From: Candidatus Binataceae bacterium
Lineage (GTDB): Bacteria > Desulfobacterota > Binatia > Binatales > Binataceae
Assembly (NCBI GenBank): GCA_035508495.1
Contig: DATJMX010000058.1
Coordinates: 1 to 48,788, forward strand
Reading direction: 5' to 3'
Length of the DNA stretch: 48,788 nucleotides
The notes beneath the pieces were generated by a model, which worked only from the letters and a program-made list of their open reading frames with translations, did not search any database and had not been told where the DNA came from. The number at the start of each line of letters is the position of its first letter. The first letter of the stretch is position 1. The translations under genes and the position numbers were made by a program. Shown here piece after piece: positions 8,316-16,533 of the stretch.

Positions 8316-8352
8316 AAAAGGATGCGGCGCAGCCGCGTGACTGCGCCGCATC
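8316..8352 (-). terminator. Rho-independent terminator of the exported repeat protein gene
   Basis: A perfect 12-bp stem, GATGCGGCGCAG (8321-8332) with CTGCGCCGCATC (8341-8352), and an 8-base loop. Read on the minus strand the stem is followed by CTTTTC. It lies 20 bp after the stop of the leftward gene at 8373-9665 and just upstream of the next leftward gene. Confidence 0.8.
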
Positions 8353-8372
8353 GCGATCTATAGAGCCTTATC

Positions 8373-9665
8373 TTACTTGCCGCCGAGATAGGTGAAGTCG
8401 CCGTGCTGATTCGCCGACAGCGTCCCGGTGAAGATACTGTGCCGGTGATGCGCGGTGAAGGCGATGCGATGAATTACCTCCGACTCGCCGACTTCGGACA
8501 GCGTATCGTCGCCGTCGAGCATGTAGAGCTTCTCGCGGCCATCGGAGTCGGTCGCGCCGAGCAGCATCGAGCCATTGGCAGTGAGCACCGGATCACCAAG
8601 CGACTCGAGTAGCGTTCCGATCGGCGTCAACTCGCCGCGCGACAGGGCGACGTCGAGATGCTGGCGGTTGAGTCGGAAAATCGCCGGCGTCCGGGCGCAT
8701 CCCGCCAGCACGGCCGTCGTGCCATCAGCCATCAAACCCGGCCGGCCTGGAGAAACGTAGGTAATCGGACCGAGAGGCGTGAGCGTACCGGTTGGCAGGA
8801 TGCGCGTCATCGTGCCCTGGTTGTAGACGAAGAGCGCGCCGCCTTGCGGCGTCTTGGCGGTGAACGCGATCATCGTACCGGTCGTCGAGTTGACCGCCGC
8901 GGGCAGGCCGAACGGCCGCTGATACTGCGTATGGTTTGGGCCGTAGTCGCCTTCGACGGCAAGCTCGCTCACCCCGCCTTTCGAGAGCAACAGCAGCGCC
9001 TGGCGATGAGGTGGAGCAGGATCTTTGGGATTTTTCGGTGGGTCCGGGTTGAGAAACGCATTAAAAACCACGTCACCGCCATCGCCCATCTGCTGGCTGC
9101 CGAAGCCGAGCACGGCGATCTCATGGCCATCGCTGGTCTTCTGACCGGCTTTCACCGGGCATGTGAGCTCGCCGTGCGAATAGATGAAGAGCGCGTCACG
9201 GCCGTGACCTTGCGCCGAGATAAACGCGATGTTCCCTTCAGCATCGGCGACAGGATATGGATCGCCGCGAAACGCCGGCGTGCATTCGCCGGCAGTCAGC
9301 GCCTTGGGCGGAATCACCGGGACGACGCGATTCCATACGGGCGCGTCGGGATCGCCGATATAAATGTTCCAGTGCGCGACGAGGTTGGGCTTGTTGGGCT
9401 GAATCTCGGCGCCGAAGAGCACGCGCCCGTCGGGCATCATCGAGGGCACGCCGACTTCTGTCACCTTGCCGTCATCGGGCGAGGGCAGACCTACCGCCGT
9501 GATTACCTGGGATTCGCCGTTGCTGTCGCTACCGTAGACGACTTGGGCATTGTCCATCTGCAGGCTCGCGGAGTTACCCGAGAGCGTCAGCGACACGGCG
9601 TGAGCGTTGAGCGCAGTCCCCAGGATGAACGCCAACGCGGGAGCGAAAACGCTGACTTTCTTCAT
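8373..9665 (-). CDS. Exported protein with beta-propeller-like repeats
   Basis: A 430-residue secreted protein. The signal peptide is clear (MKKVSVFAPALAFILGTALNAHA, cleavage likely after AHA). The mature part has recurring units of the form MxDGxxLFGA, AxGNIAFISAQG, TGTMIAFTAKTPQGG, ADGTTAVLAGC and ANGSMLLGATDSDGREKLY, spaced roughly 50-60 residues apart. This resembles beta-propeller proteins that repeat strand pairs with D-G or N-G turns. No catalytic motif is evident; it may be a periplasmic or surface protein of unknown role. The start is ATG at 9665 with GGGGAC just upstream. A strong terminator follows at 8316-8352. Confidence 0.75.
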   Translation of the reverse strand: MKKVSVFAPALAFILGTALNAHAVSLTLSGNSASLQMDNAQVVYGSDSNGESQVITAVGLPSPDDGKVTEVGVPSMMPDGRVLFGAEIQPNKPNLVAHWNIYIGDPDAPVWNRVVPVIPPKALTAGECTPAFRGDPYPVADAEGNIAFISAQGHGRDALFIYSHGELTCPVKAGQKTSDGHEIAVLGFGSQQMGDGGDVVFNAFLNPDPPKNPKDPAPPHRQALLLLSKGGVSELAVEGDYGPNHTQYQRPFGLPAAVNSTTGTMIAFTAKTPQGGALFVYNQGTMTRILPTGTLTPLGPITYVSPGRPGLMADGTTAVLAGCARTPAIFRLNRQHLDVALSRGELTPIGTLLESLGDPVLTANGSMLLGATDSDGREKLYMLDGDDTLSEVGESEVIHRIAFTAHHRHSIFTGTLSANQHGDFTYLGGK

Positions 9666-9768
9666 ATGTCCCCACGACGCTGAATCAGAAAGTCGTATTC
9701 AGCGTTCCCCAAAATCTTATAGTCGCGTTTGCCGCCGTAGCGCAACGGCGATTCGCGAAGAAGCGATC

Positions 9769-10224
9769 TCAGAACCCGATAGAGTCGAGTAACCGCGAAA
9801 TTCTTTCCGGATGCGTGGAGCGCCAATAAATCCGGCCGCATCCGTCGCACGCCGAAAACTTATGCTGACTGGCGAAGACAAAGGGCGGAACCCGGCGCGA
9901 CAACATCTCGCGCGGGACTGGGCGGAGCAGCAGATTGCATCGCGAGCATCGTGTAAGCGCGAACTGTCGCGTATCGAATGGAACTCGCGCGAGCACCTCG
10001 CGAAGCTGCGCGCGGAGATCGTTCGCCTCGATAAAGATGACGTCGCTCGCGCTGCGAAGGCGTTTGTCGCGGGTGAGCATCAGCCGGCCGTCAACTCGAG
10101 CGCGAGCGAGCAGATGCGCCCCATCCGACTGCGCATCCGTGACGACATCGGCGCCCAGCAGTCGCAACCATCGCCCCAACCGCATCAGCATCCGATCGGC
10201 AGCAAGCTTCGGGGGCTCCTCCAT
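9769..10224 (-). CDS. Mut7-C RNase domain protein with zinc ribbon
   Basis: About 151 residues. The N-terminal segment LAADRMLMRLGRWLRLLGAD matches the Mut7-C (PIN-like) domain opening; candidate acidic metal ligands are Asp10, Asp30 and Asp53 (in LTRDKRL). The C-terminal third is a zinc ribbon with CSRC (93-96) and CDGC (126-129). Family members are predicted ribonucleases, with little biochemistry in bacteria. The open frame continues 38 codons upstream, but Met39 of that frame (ATG at 10224) aligns with the family start, and the extension is basic and low-complexity. No good ribosome site is seen. It diverges from the alpha/beta hydrolase gene at 10319. Confidence 0.85.
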   Translation of the reverse strand: MEEPPKLAADRMLMRLGRWLRLLGADVVTDAQSDGAHLLARARVDGRLMLTRDKRLRSASDVIFIEANDLRAQLREVLARVPFDTRQFALTRCSRCNLLLRPVPREMLSRRVPPFVFASQHKFSACDGCGRIYWRSTHPERISRLLDSIGF

Positions 10225-10318
10225 ATCGGTGGAGTGTACTATAGGAAGGATGCGAATTGGCTGGCGGCGCGACTTCAAGTGATACTTTAAGTGCGTGCGG
10301 CGCCGGGCGGAGGTCTTG

Positions 10319-10939
10319 ATGAACGAAGAACACATCACTTTTGCCGCGGGTGACCTGGCTCTCGAAGGACTCGTCGCGAATCCGGGCGGCGGCGCGCGGG
10401 CGGCCGTGGTATGCCATCCGCATCCACTCTATGGCGGCTCGATGTTCAACAATGTCGTCGAGGCGATCCTCGCTCCGCTCTGGCAACTTGGCTACGCGAC
10501 GCTGCGCTTCAACTTCCGCGGCGTCGGCGCGAGCGAAGGTGAGCATGACGGCGGCGTGGGTGAGATCGATGACGCGCTCCAGGCGCTGACGTTCCTTCAG
10601 TCGCAGGATGGTGTGCGTGCCGAAAATGCTGTCATGGCCGGATATTCGTTCGGCGCCGCGGTCGCGATGGAAGCCGGGTTGCGCGCCGCCGATGTGCGGC
10701 AAATTATCGCGGTCGCATTGCCGATCGCGATGCTTCCGCCGCTATCGACGGATCGCGCGTTGAAGCCGATCCTGCTTGCGTCGGGCGATCGCGATTCCTA
10801 CTCGCCGATTCCCAAACTCGAGGAACTTGTGACGAAGCTCGATGGCGCAGCGCAGCTCCAGGTGGTGCCCGGCGCCGATCATTTCTTCGGTGGCTACGAG
10901 AACGCGCTTTCCGCAGCGATCAAATCCGTAATCGGCTAG
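10319..10939 (+). CDS. Alpha/beta hydrolase (COG2945-like)
   Basis: A 206-residue serine hydrolase. The oxyanion-side segment CHPHPLYGGSMFNN (32-45) is typical of the COG2945 group. The nucleophile elbow is GYSFGA with Ser110, the likely acid is Asp in ASGDRDSYSP, and the His is in PGADHFFGG near the C-terminus, so the catalytic triad is complete. The substrate is unknown; carboxyl esters or thioesters are possible. ATG at 10319 is preferred because GGAGG at 10309-10313 lies 5 bases upstream. The serine hydrolase gene follows 35 bp later on the same strand. Confidence 0.9.
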   Translation: MNEEHITFAAGDLALEGLVANPGGGARAAVVCHPHPLYGGSMFNNVVEAILAPLWQLGYATLRFNFRGVGASEGEHDGGVGEIDDALQALTFLQSQDGVRAENAVMAGYSFGAAVAMEAGLRAADVRQIIAVALPIAMLPPLSTDRALKPILLASGDRDSYSPIPKLEELVTKLDGAAQLQVVPGADHFFGGYENALSAAIKSVIG

Positions 10940-10974
10940 CTCACACCGCAAAACCTCGAAGGGGAGGTGATCCA

Positions 10975-12354
10975 GTGTCCCAGGCGCTAATCGATACCGT
11001 CTTACCGAGGCTTACCGATCGCATCCACCAGGTGATGACGCAGCAGGGCGTGCCGGGAGTTTCTGTGGGCATCGTGCGCGACCAGGAACTCCTGTGGTCG
11101 GGAGGGTTCGGCTATGCCGACCTCGCGTCGAGCCGCGCGATGGATGCGGACACGATTTTCGGTATCGCCTCGATCACCAAGACCTTCACCGCGACCGCGA
11201 TCATGCAGCTCCGCGACAAGGACAAGCTCGCGCTCGACGAGCAGGTCACGAAGTACATCCCCGAAGCCAAAAAGGTCCGATGCCGCCACGGCTCGATCCG
11301 AGACCTCACGCTGCGGCGCCTGATGACGCATCGCACGGGACTTGTTGGCGAGACGCCCACCGGGCACTGGTCGAACATGACGTTCCCGTCGCGCGCGGAA
11401 ATTATCGCGATGCTGCCGAAGATCGAAGTCGTGTTCGAGACTGACGCGACGTTCAAATACAACAACCTCGCGTTCGTGCTGCTGGGCGAGGTGATCGCGC
11501 GCGTCTCGCGCCGTTCCTATCGCGACTACATCCGGCGGCAGATCCTCGAGCCGCTGGGAATGGAATCGAGCGGCTTCGACGTGAGCAATCCGCGCAATGC
11601 GACGGGATACATGCCCGAGCGCTATCAGGATGCACCCGCAATCGCGCCCGACCCGCCGACCAACGGATACATCGCGGCGGCGGGTCTGCGCTCGTGCGTG
11701 ACGGACCTCGCGAAATGGATTTCGCTACAGCTCCGTGGGGGTGCGGATGGCGGCGCTCCGCAGGTGCTCAGCGCAAAGTCGCTGAGTGAGATGCATCGGA
11801 TATCTTTCGTCGAGCCGGGATGGCTCGCCGGCTACGGCCTATGCTGGATGGCGTCGCGATTCGGCGAGAATATCTACATGCATCATGGCGGCTCGGTGCC
11901 GGGTTTTCTCTCGATGGTCGCGTTCAACAAGCCGCACAAGCTCGGCGTCATCGTGCTGACGAACAAGCAGGGCAACGTCGCTTCGGGAACGATCGCGTTC
12001 GAAGCGCTCGAGATGCTGGTCGGCGAAGTGAAGAAGGAAATTTCCGCGCCGGCGTCGACGCCAGCGCCGGAGAATCTGAAACCGCTTCTCGGCAGATACA
12101 CAGGATTGCCGGCATTCGGCGCACTCTTCCACATCGAATGGCGCCGCGGCGGTTTGCATCTGGTGATTCCGCCGGATCCCTATCTCGTGCCGCTTCCGCC
12201 CGTCGCGATGATCGCCACGGACAAACCCAACGTCTTTATCGTGCGAGAAGGAAGGTTCGCGGGCGAACCGCTAATCTTCGAGTTCGATGCCGATGGCAAT
12301 GTCGCCGGCTTCCAACTGACAGCGCTCGGCGGCCACCTGCAAAAGACCGATTGA
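10975..12354 (+). CDS. Serine hydrolase, beta-lactamase class C/PBP4* family
   Basis: A 459-residue protein of the beta-lactamase/D-aminopeptidase/esterase fold. The active-site motifs are SITK (Ser66-Lys69), YNN (162-164) and HHGG (303-306, in the place of KTG). A C-terminal domain from about 360 to 459 resembles the DUF3471-like lipocalin-type domain often appended to this family. No signal peptide is visible, so it is probably cytoplasmic, and an esterase or peptidase role is more likely than beta-lactam resistance. The GTG start at 10975 is preceded by GGGGAGGTGATC (10961-10972), which closely matches the anti-Shine-Dalgarno tail. Confidence 0.9.
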   Translation: MSQALIDTVLPRLTDRIHQVMTQQGVPGVSVGIVRDQELLWSGGFGYADLASSRAMDADTIFGIASITKTFTATAIMQLRDKDKLALDEQVTKYIPEAKKVRCRHGSIRDLTLRRLMTHRTGLVGETPTGHWSNMTFPSRAEIIAMLPKIEVVFETDATFKYNNLAFVLLGEVIARVSRRSYRDYIRRQILEPLGMESSGFDVSNPRNATGYMPERYQDAPAIAPDPPTNGYIAAAGLRSCVTDLAKWISLQLRGGADGGAPQVLSAKSLSEMHRISFVEPGWLAGYGLCWMASRFGENIYMHHGGSVPGFLSMVAFNKPHKLGVIVLTNKQGNVASGTIAFEALEMLVGEVKKEISAPASTPAPENLKPLLGRYTGLPAFGALFHIEWRRGGLHLVIPPDPYLVPLPPVAMIATDKPNVFIVREGRFAGEPLIFEFDADGNVAGFQLTALGGHLQKTD

Positions 12355-12382
12355 TCTCGATTTGCGTTCGGAGAAATTTCAC

Positions 12383-13582
12383 ATGCAAGAACAATCGATC
12401 GCTCTGAGACATCAGACCGATACCGTGACGATGAGCGTGGCTGACATCTATGCCAACGCCAAGGCTCTCAGCGGTTACCTGCGCGAGAAGGCGGCCGCAA
12501 TCGACGAAGCTCGCAAGCTGCCCAAGGAGGTTGCCGAGCGTTTGCGTGATGCCGGCATGTTCCGCCTGATGATGCCGAAAGAGTGGGGTGGTCCGGAAAT
12601 GTGCCCTGCGGAGCAGGTCGAGATCATCGAGGAAATCGCGAAAGCCAACGCGTCGGCAGCATGGTGCGTGATGATCGGATGCGATTCGGGATTCTTCGCC
12701 GGTTTTCTCGAAGACCAGCACGCCAGAGAGGTTTACCCGCGCCTCGACATGGCGACCGCCGGCAGCGCCTGGCCGACGGGGCGCGCCGAGCGCGTACCGA
12801 ATGGCTATCGCGTGACGGGAGAATGGTCGTTTGGTTCGGGTATCACGCATGCTGAGGTCGTGGAGCTCAATTGCGTTCTGTATGAAAACGGCGCGCCGAT
12901 ACTAAGGGGACGCGGCACGCCGCTTACGTCCGCATTTCTGACGCCAGTATCCAATGTCGAGGTTATCGACAACTGGCACACCACGGGCCTGCAAGGGACT
13001 GGCAGCAATGACTATCGCGTGAACGATCTGTTCGTCGCCGAGAGGTTTCTATGCGACATGCGAGTAGCGCGTCGCCCGGGTGTTCTCTGGCGCAGCGTCA
13101 GGAATTTCCTGCCCAAGGTCGCGGGCGTTCCACTCGGCGCCGCCCGCGCAGCGATTGACTACGCGACTGAGACGTTGGCAGGACGGGTCGAGAAACCATC
13201 GGGCCGTCCTTACCGAAACAACAGCCGCGTTCAGAGCGTCATTGCCGAAGCGGAAATGAAATTAAGCGCCGCTCGTTCCTACGTTTTCCTTGCGATGGAA
13301 AAGGAATGGAAACGACTCGAGAAACACGAAGAGCCGACGGTCGCCGAGCGTGCAGACTCGTGGCTCTCGCGCGTCAATGCAGGACAATCCGCGCGTGACG
13401 TAATCAGGATGGTTTACGACCTGCTCGGCTCGACGGCGATTTATTCCGAGCGCTCCCCCATGGATCGGGCGTTACGTGACGCGGACACTTTCTGTCAACA
13501 CATCGTCCTGCAACGGAAGACCCTGGAAACAGTCGGTGGGCTGCTCCTCAAAGCAGACCGCCCGTCGTTTCCATTCATCTAG
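12383..13582 (+). CDS. Acyl-CoA dehydrogenase type 2 / HpaH-DszC-like flavoprotein
   Basis: About 399 residues. The N-terminal helical domain (KLPKEVAERLRDAGMFRLMMPKEWGG), the middle beta domain (GYRVTGEWSFGSG) and the C-terminal domain (VYDLLGSTAIYSERSPMDRALRDADTFCQHI) match the Acyl-CoA_dh_2 group, which includes flavin-dependent monooxygenases such as HpaH and DszC. The family-typical catalytic Glu of true acyl-CoA dehydrogenases is not apparent, so oxygenase chemistry using reduced FMN from a partner is plausible. ATG at 12383 is preferred because GGAG at 12370-12373 lies 9 bases upstream. Its stop is only 7 bp from the stop of the converging aminopeptidase gene. Confidence 0.85.
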   Translation: MQEQSIALRHQTDTVTMSVADIYANAKALSGYLREKAAAIDEARKLPKEVAERLRDAGMFRLMMPKEWGGPEMCPAEQVEIIEEIAKANASAAWCVMIGCDSGFFAGFLEDQHAREVYPRLDMATAGSAWPTGRAERVPNGYRVTGEWSFGSGITHAEVVELNCVLYENGAPILRGRGTPLTSAFLTPVSNVEVIDNWHTTGLQGTGSNDYRVNDLFVAERFLCDMRVARRPGVLWRSVRNFLPKVAGVPLGAARAAIDYATETLAGRVEKPSGRPYRNNSRVQSVIAEAEMKLSAARSYVFLAMEKEWKRLEKHEEPTVAERADSWLSRVNAGQSARDVIRMVYDLLGSTAIYSERSPMDRALRDADTFCQHIVLQRKTLETVGGLLLKADRPSFPFI

Positions 13583-13589
13583 CCGCTGT

Positions 13590-14672
13590 TCAGTGCGAAG
13601 CCGTTGGTGCGGGATGCGTTGCTTGCCAGATCGCGTAGAAGGGGTCTTCCTCGTGGGCTTTGGCGAGCGAGATTATTTGCGCGATCGTCGCTCTCAGATC
13701 GTTGTTGTTCTGCTGGTTCAGCTTCGCGAAGTTTTTCAGGTCGTGGAAATATAACAGGTAGTTAACCAGCACGGCGTTGTTGAGCGGCTCCTTGTCGAGG
13801 TCGAAGCGCTCGAGCCCCGATAGCGACGGTTCGAGCTTTGCGTAGTTGGCCTGAATCTGCGCGAACGCCACCTGGCGCTGCTTCAGGATGTCGTCGATGG
13901 GAATATTCAGCATGTAGATGCGCAGGAGCGCGGCCTCGGACTGTTCGAGAAAATCCGCGAACATCATGTCGCTTTCCAGGACGTCGCGCGCCGACTTCGC
14001 ATCCTCCGACGCCGCGCCTTCGGTCTTGGTGAAGAACGCGATCGCGCCCGCGTTGCCGACATAGGTCGCGGCCGATTCATCGAACATCGCATCGCTCGCG
14101 AGATAGTAGGTGCGATGGAACAGCTCGTGGATAATCACGCCCGCCAGTTCGACGCGATCGACCTTGAGCATGTTCGACAGCACCGGATCGTCGAAAAATC
14201 CCAGACTCGAAAACGCCACCGCCGGCCGCACCATCGTGTCGAGGCCCTGGTCCTCCAGGTAGCGTGCCTCGTCGACCGCGTGCGATTCCTCGAAGTAGCC
14301 GCGATAGGGCACGCTGCCGACGATCGGAAACCACCATGTGTAAGGTGCCAGCGAATTGCGCGGCGCTGCCATCACCACGTGGATGATTGCGCTCTCGTGC
14401 ACCGGCGCGATCGTTTCGTAAGCGCCGCCGACGTTGAGGCCCAGATCGTCGGCTGCGAATTTGCGCACGGCGAGAATGGTTTCGAGCTTGTCGCGCGTTT
14501 CCTTGGAGAGGTCGGTACTCGCGAGCTCGGTGCTTATCGGTTTACGATTCCACAGGATCCTGCCGCCTTCGTACGCGGCCCGCATGAGATATCCGGCGTA
14601 GCACCCGCTCAGGACCAGGATCGCCGTGGCCGCGAACACGCCGCGAATGAAAACCAACAGCCTAAGCCGCAC
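13590..14672 (-). CDS. Membrane-anchored zinc aminopeptidase (COG4324-like lipoprotein)
   Basis: A 360-residue protein with a lipoprotein-type signal: a hydrophobic stretch ending in LVLSGC, with Cys24 as the likely lipidated residue. The zinc site is HELFHRT (His182, Glu183, His186) followed by DESAAT around residues 198-203, which supplies the third ligand. This matches the COG4324 predicted aminopeptidase family, usually about 350-370 residues. The GTG start at 14672 lies 17 bp after the stop of the upstream ABC transporter gene, so it probably ends the leftward Mrp-GT-ABC transcript. It likely acts in the periplasm; the substrate is unknown. Confidence 0.87.
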   Translation of the reverse strand: MRLRLLVFIRGVFAATAILVLSGCYAGYLMRAAYEGGRILWNRKPISTELASTDLSKETRDKLETILAVRKFAADDLGLNVGGAYETIAPVHESAIIHVVMAAPRNSLAPYTWWFPIVGSVPYRGYFEESHAVDEARYLEDQGLDTMVRPAVAFSSLGFFDDPVLSNMLKVDRVELAGVIIHELFHRTYYLASDAMFDESAATYVGNAGAIAFFTKTEGAASEDAKSARDVLESDMMFADFLEQSEAALLRIYMLNIPIDDILKQRQVAFAQIQANYAKLEPSLSGLERFDLDKEPLNNAVLVNYLLYFHDLKNFAKLNQQNNNDLRATIAQIISLAKAHEEDPFYAIWQATHPAPTASH

Positions 14673-14689
14673 AGCAGGATGCTTTCGCG

Positions 14690-16531
14690 CTAGTCAGCCG
14701 CCTGGCGAGCGGCGCTTTCGATCGCGGCGGCATATTGGAGTTGGAACAGTCGGAAATAAATACCGCGCTGGCTGAGCAGCTCGGTGTGCGTCCCGCTCTC
14801 GCGCAACACGCCACTGCTCAACACGAGGATGCGATCGGCGCGCTCAATTGTGGACAAACGATGCGCGATCACGACCGCGGTGCGATCGGCCAACAGTTCA
14901 TCGAGCGCGATCTGGATCAGACGCTCGGTTTCGCTGTCAACGCTCGATGTCGCTTCGTCCATCACGAGGATACGAGGATCGTACGCGAGCGCACGCGCGA
15001 AGGACAATAACTGACGTTGACCGGCGGAAAGATTGGCGCCGCGTTCGCGAATTATTTCGTGCAGCTTGTCCGGCAACCGCTCGACGAAGCGCATCGCCTG
15101 AGCGCGCTGGAGTGCGAGCGTGATTTGATCCTCGGTCAGCTCGGTTCGCGAGAGGCGCACGTTTTCGAGCAGGTCGCCGGCGAAGAGGAACACGTCCTGC
15201 TGCACGTAACCGATCGTGCGGCGCAGCGCGGTGAGATCCCACTCGCGCACATCGACCCCATCGACGAGGATGCGGCCCGCGGTCACATCGTATTGGCGAT
15301 TCAGGAGCTTGATTATCGTCGTCTTGCCCGAGCCGGTCGGTCCGACGATCGCGATCTTCTGTCCCGGCTCGACCGTAAAGCTGAGATCGCGCAGCACCGG
15401 CTCGCCCTTGCGATACTCGAATACGACATGATCGAAAACGATCCCGCCGCGCGTCGTCGCGGGCAGCTTCGGCTGGGCGGGAGTCGTGATCGCATCGGGC
15501 TCGCGCATCACGGCGTGGATCTTTTCCGCCGACGCGAGCGCCGACTGCAGCGCCGTATATTTGCCCGACATCTCGCGCAGCGGCATGAAGAACATCTGCG
15601 CGTACTGGATGAAGGCGACCAGCGTGCCGAACGTGATCGCGTGATGAATCACGCTGCCGCCGCCGGTCCATAGAATCATCGCGACGGTCACCGAGCTTAT
15701 CGCGTCAACGCACGAGAACTGCGCCGCGTCGTAGATATTCGCCATCATCTGCGCGTCGCGGCTCTTGCGGTTGAGCGCGTCGAACTCGCGGCGCGATTCT
15801 TTCTCGCGCGTGAAGAGCTGAATCACGACCATCCCGCTGATCGCCTCGGACAAATACGAGTTCAGCGCCGCGAGGCGATCGCGGATTTCGCCGAACACGA
15901 TTCGCGATCTCACGCGCACGAAATTGAGCAGCACCGCGAGCGGCGGAATCGCGCAGAACGACCACAAGGCCAGGTGCGGGCTGAGGCTCATCATGATCGC
16001 GATGATTCCGGCGAGCGTCAGACAATCGACGAATATCGTCAGCGAGCCCTGCGCGAACATGTCGTTGATGCCGTCGATGTCAGTCGTCATACGGCTCACG
16101 AGGCGGCCGACCGGAGTGCGATCGAAGAACGACATCGGCAGCCGCTCGACGTGTCGGAACAGCGCCAGCCGCAGGTCGGAGAGGCTATACTGCGCGACCA
16201 TCATCGTCAGATACGACTGGCCGTAGTTGCTCGTGAACTCGCCGATAACTAGCGTCAGATACATCAGCCCCATGATGACGAGGCTCGGGCCGCCGGCGAT
16301 CGCGAACACGTCGGTCAGCCAACGGGGACTGTGCGCGTGATTGTCGGCCAGGAAGATGTCGATCGTGAGCTTGACGATGTACGGCTGAGCCAATCCGAAC
16401 AGCGAGTTCAGCGGCATCAGCGCAGTCGCGATAAAAAACAGCTTCTGGTACGGACGCACGAACGTCCACACCCACTTGAGCAGGTCGCGATCCAATACGC
16501 GCGCGAGCGGTTGTTCTTCGGCGATCTGCAT
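14690..16531 (-). CDS. ABC exporter half, consensus ATPase site
   Basis: A 613-residue type IV ABC exporter half with a six-helix transmembrane domain (about 20-330) and an ATPase domain (about 350-590). Walker A is GPTGSGKTT, the signature is LSAGQ, and Walker B is ILVMDEATSS with the catalytic Glu intact. The H-loop is AVVIAHRLS. The following motifs mirror those of its neighbour: here the signature deviates (LSAGQ) but Walker B is normal; there the signature is normal but Walker B is degenerate. That is the pattern of an asymmetric heterodimer. The start is 2 bp after the neighbour's stop. Lipid or glycolipid export is plausible from the adjacent glycosyltransferase, but the substrate is unproven. 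Confidence 0.93.
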   Translation of the reverse strand: MQIAEEQPLARVLDRDLLKWVWTFVRPYQKLFFIATALMPLNSLFGLAQPYIVKLTIDIFLADNHAHSPRWLTDVFAIAGGPSLVIMGLMYLTLVIGEFTSNYGQSYLTMMVAQYSLSDLRLALFRHVERLPMSFFDRTPVGRLVSRMTTDIDGINDMFAQGSLTIFVDCLTLAGIIAIMMSLSPHLALWSFCAIPPLAVLLNFVRVRSRIVFGEIRDRLAALNSYLSEAISGMVVIQLFTREKESRREFDALNRKSRDAQMMANIYDAAQFSCVDAISSVTVAMILWTGGGSVIHHAITFGTLVAFIQYAQMFFMPLREMSGKYTALQSALASAEKIHAVMREPDAITTPAQPKLPATTRGGIVFDHVVFEYRKGEPVLRDLSFTVEPGQKIAIVGPTGSGKTTIIKLLNRQYDVTAGRILVDGVDVREWDLTALRRTIGYVQQDVFLFAGDLLENVRLSRTELTEDQITLALQRAQAMRFVERLPDKLHEIIRERGANLSAGQRQLLSFARALAYDPRILVMDEATSSVDSETERLIQIALDELLADRTAVVIAHRLSTIERADRILVLSSGVLRESGTHTELLSQRGIYFRLFQLQYAAAIESAARQAAD

Positions 16532-16533
16532 CG

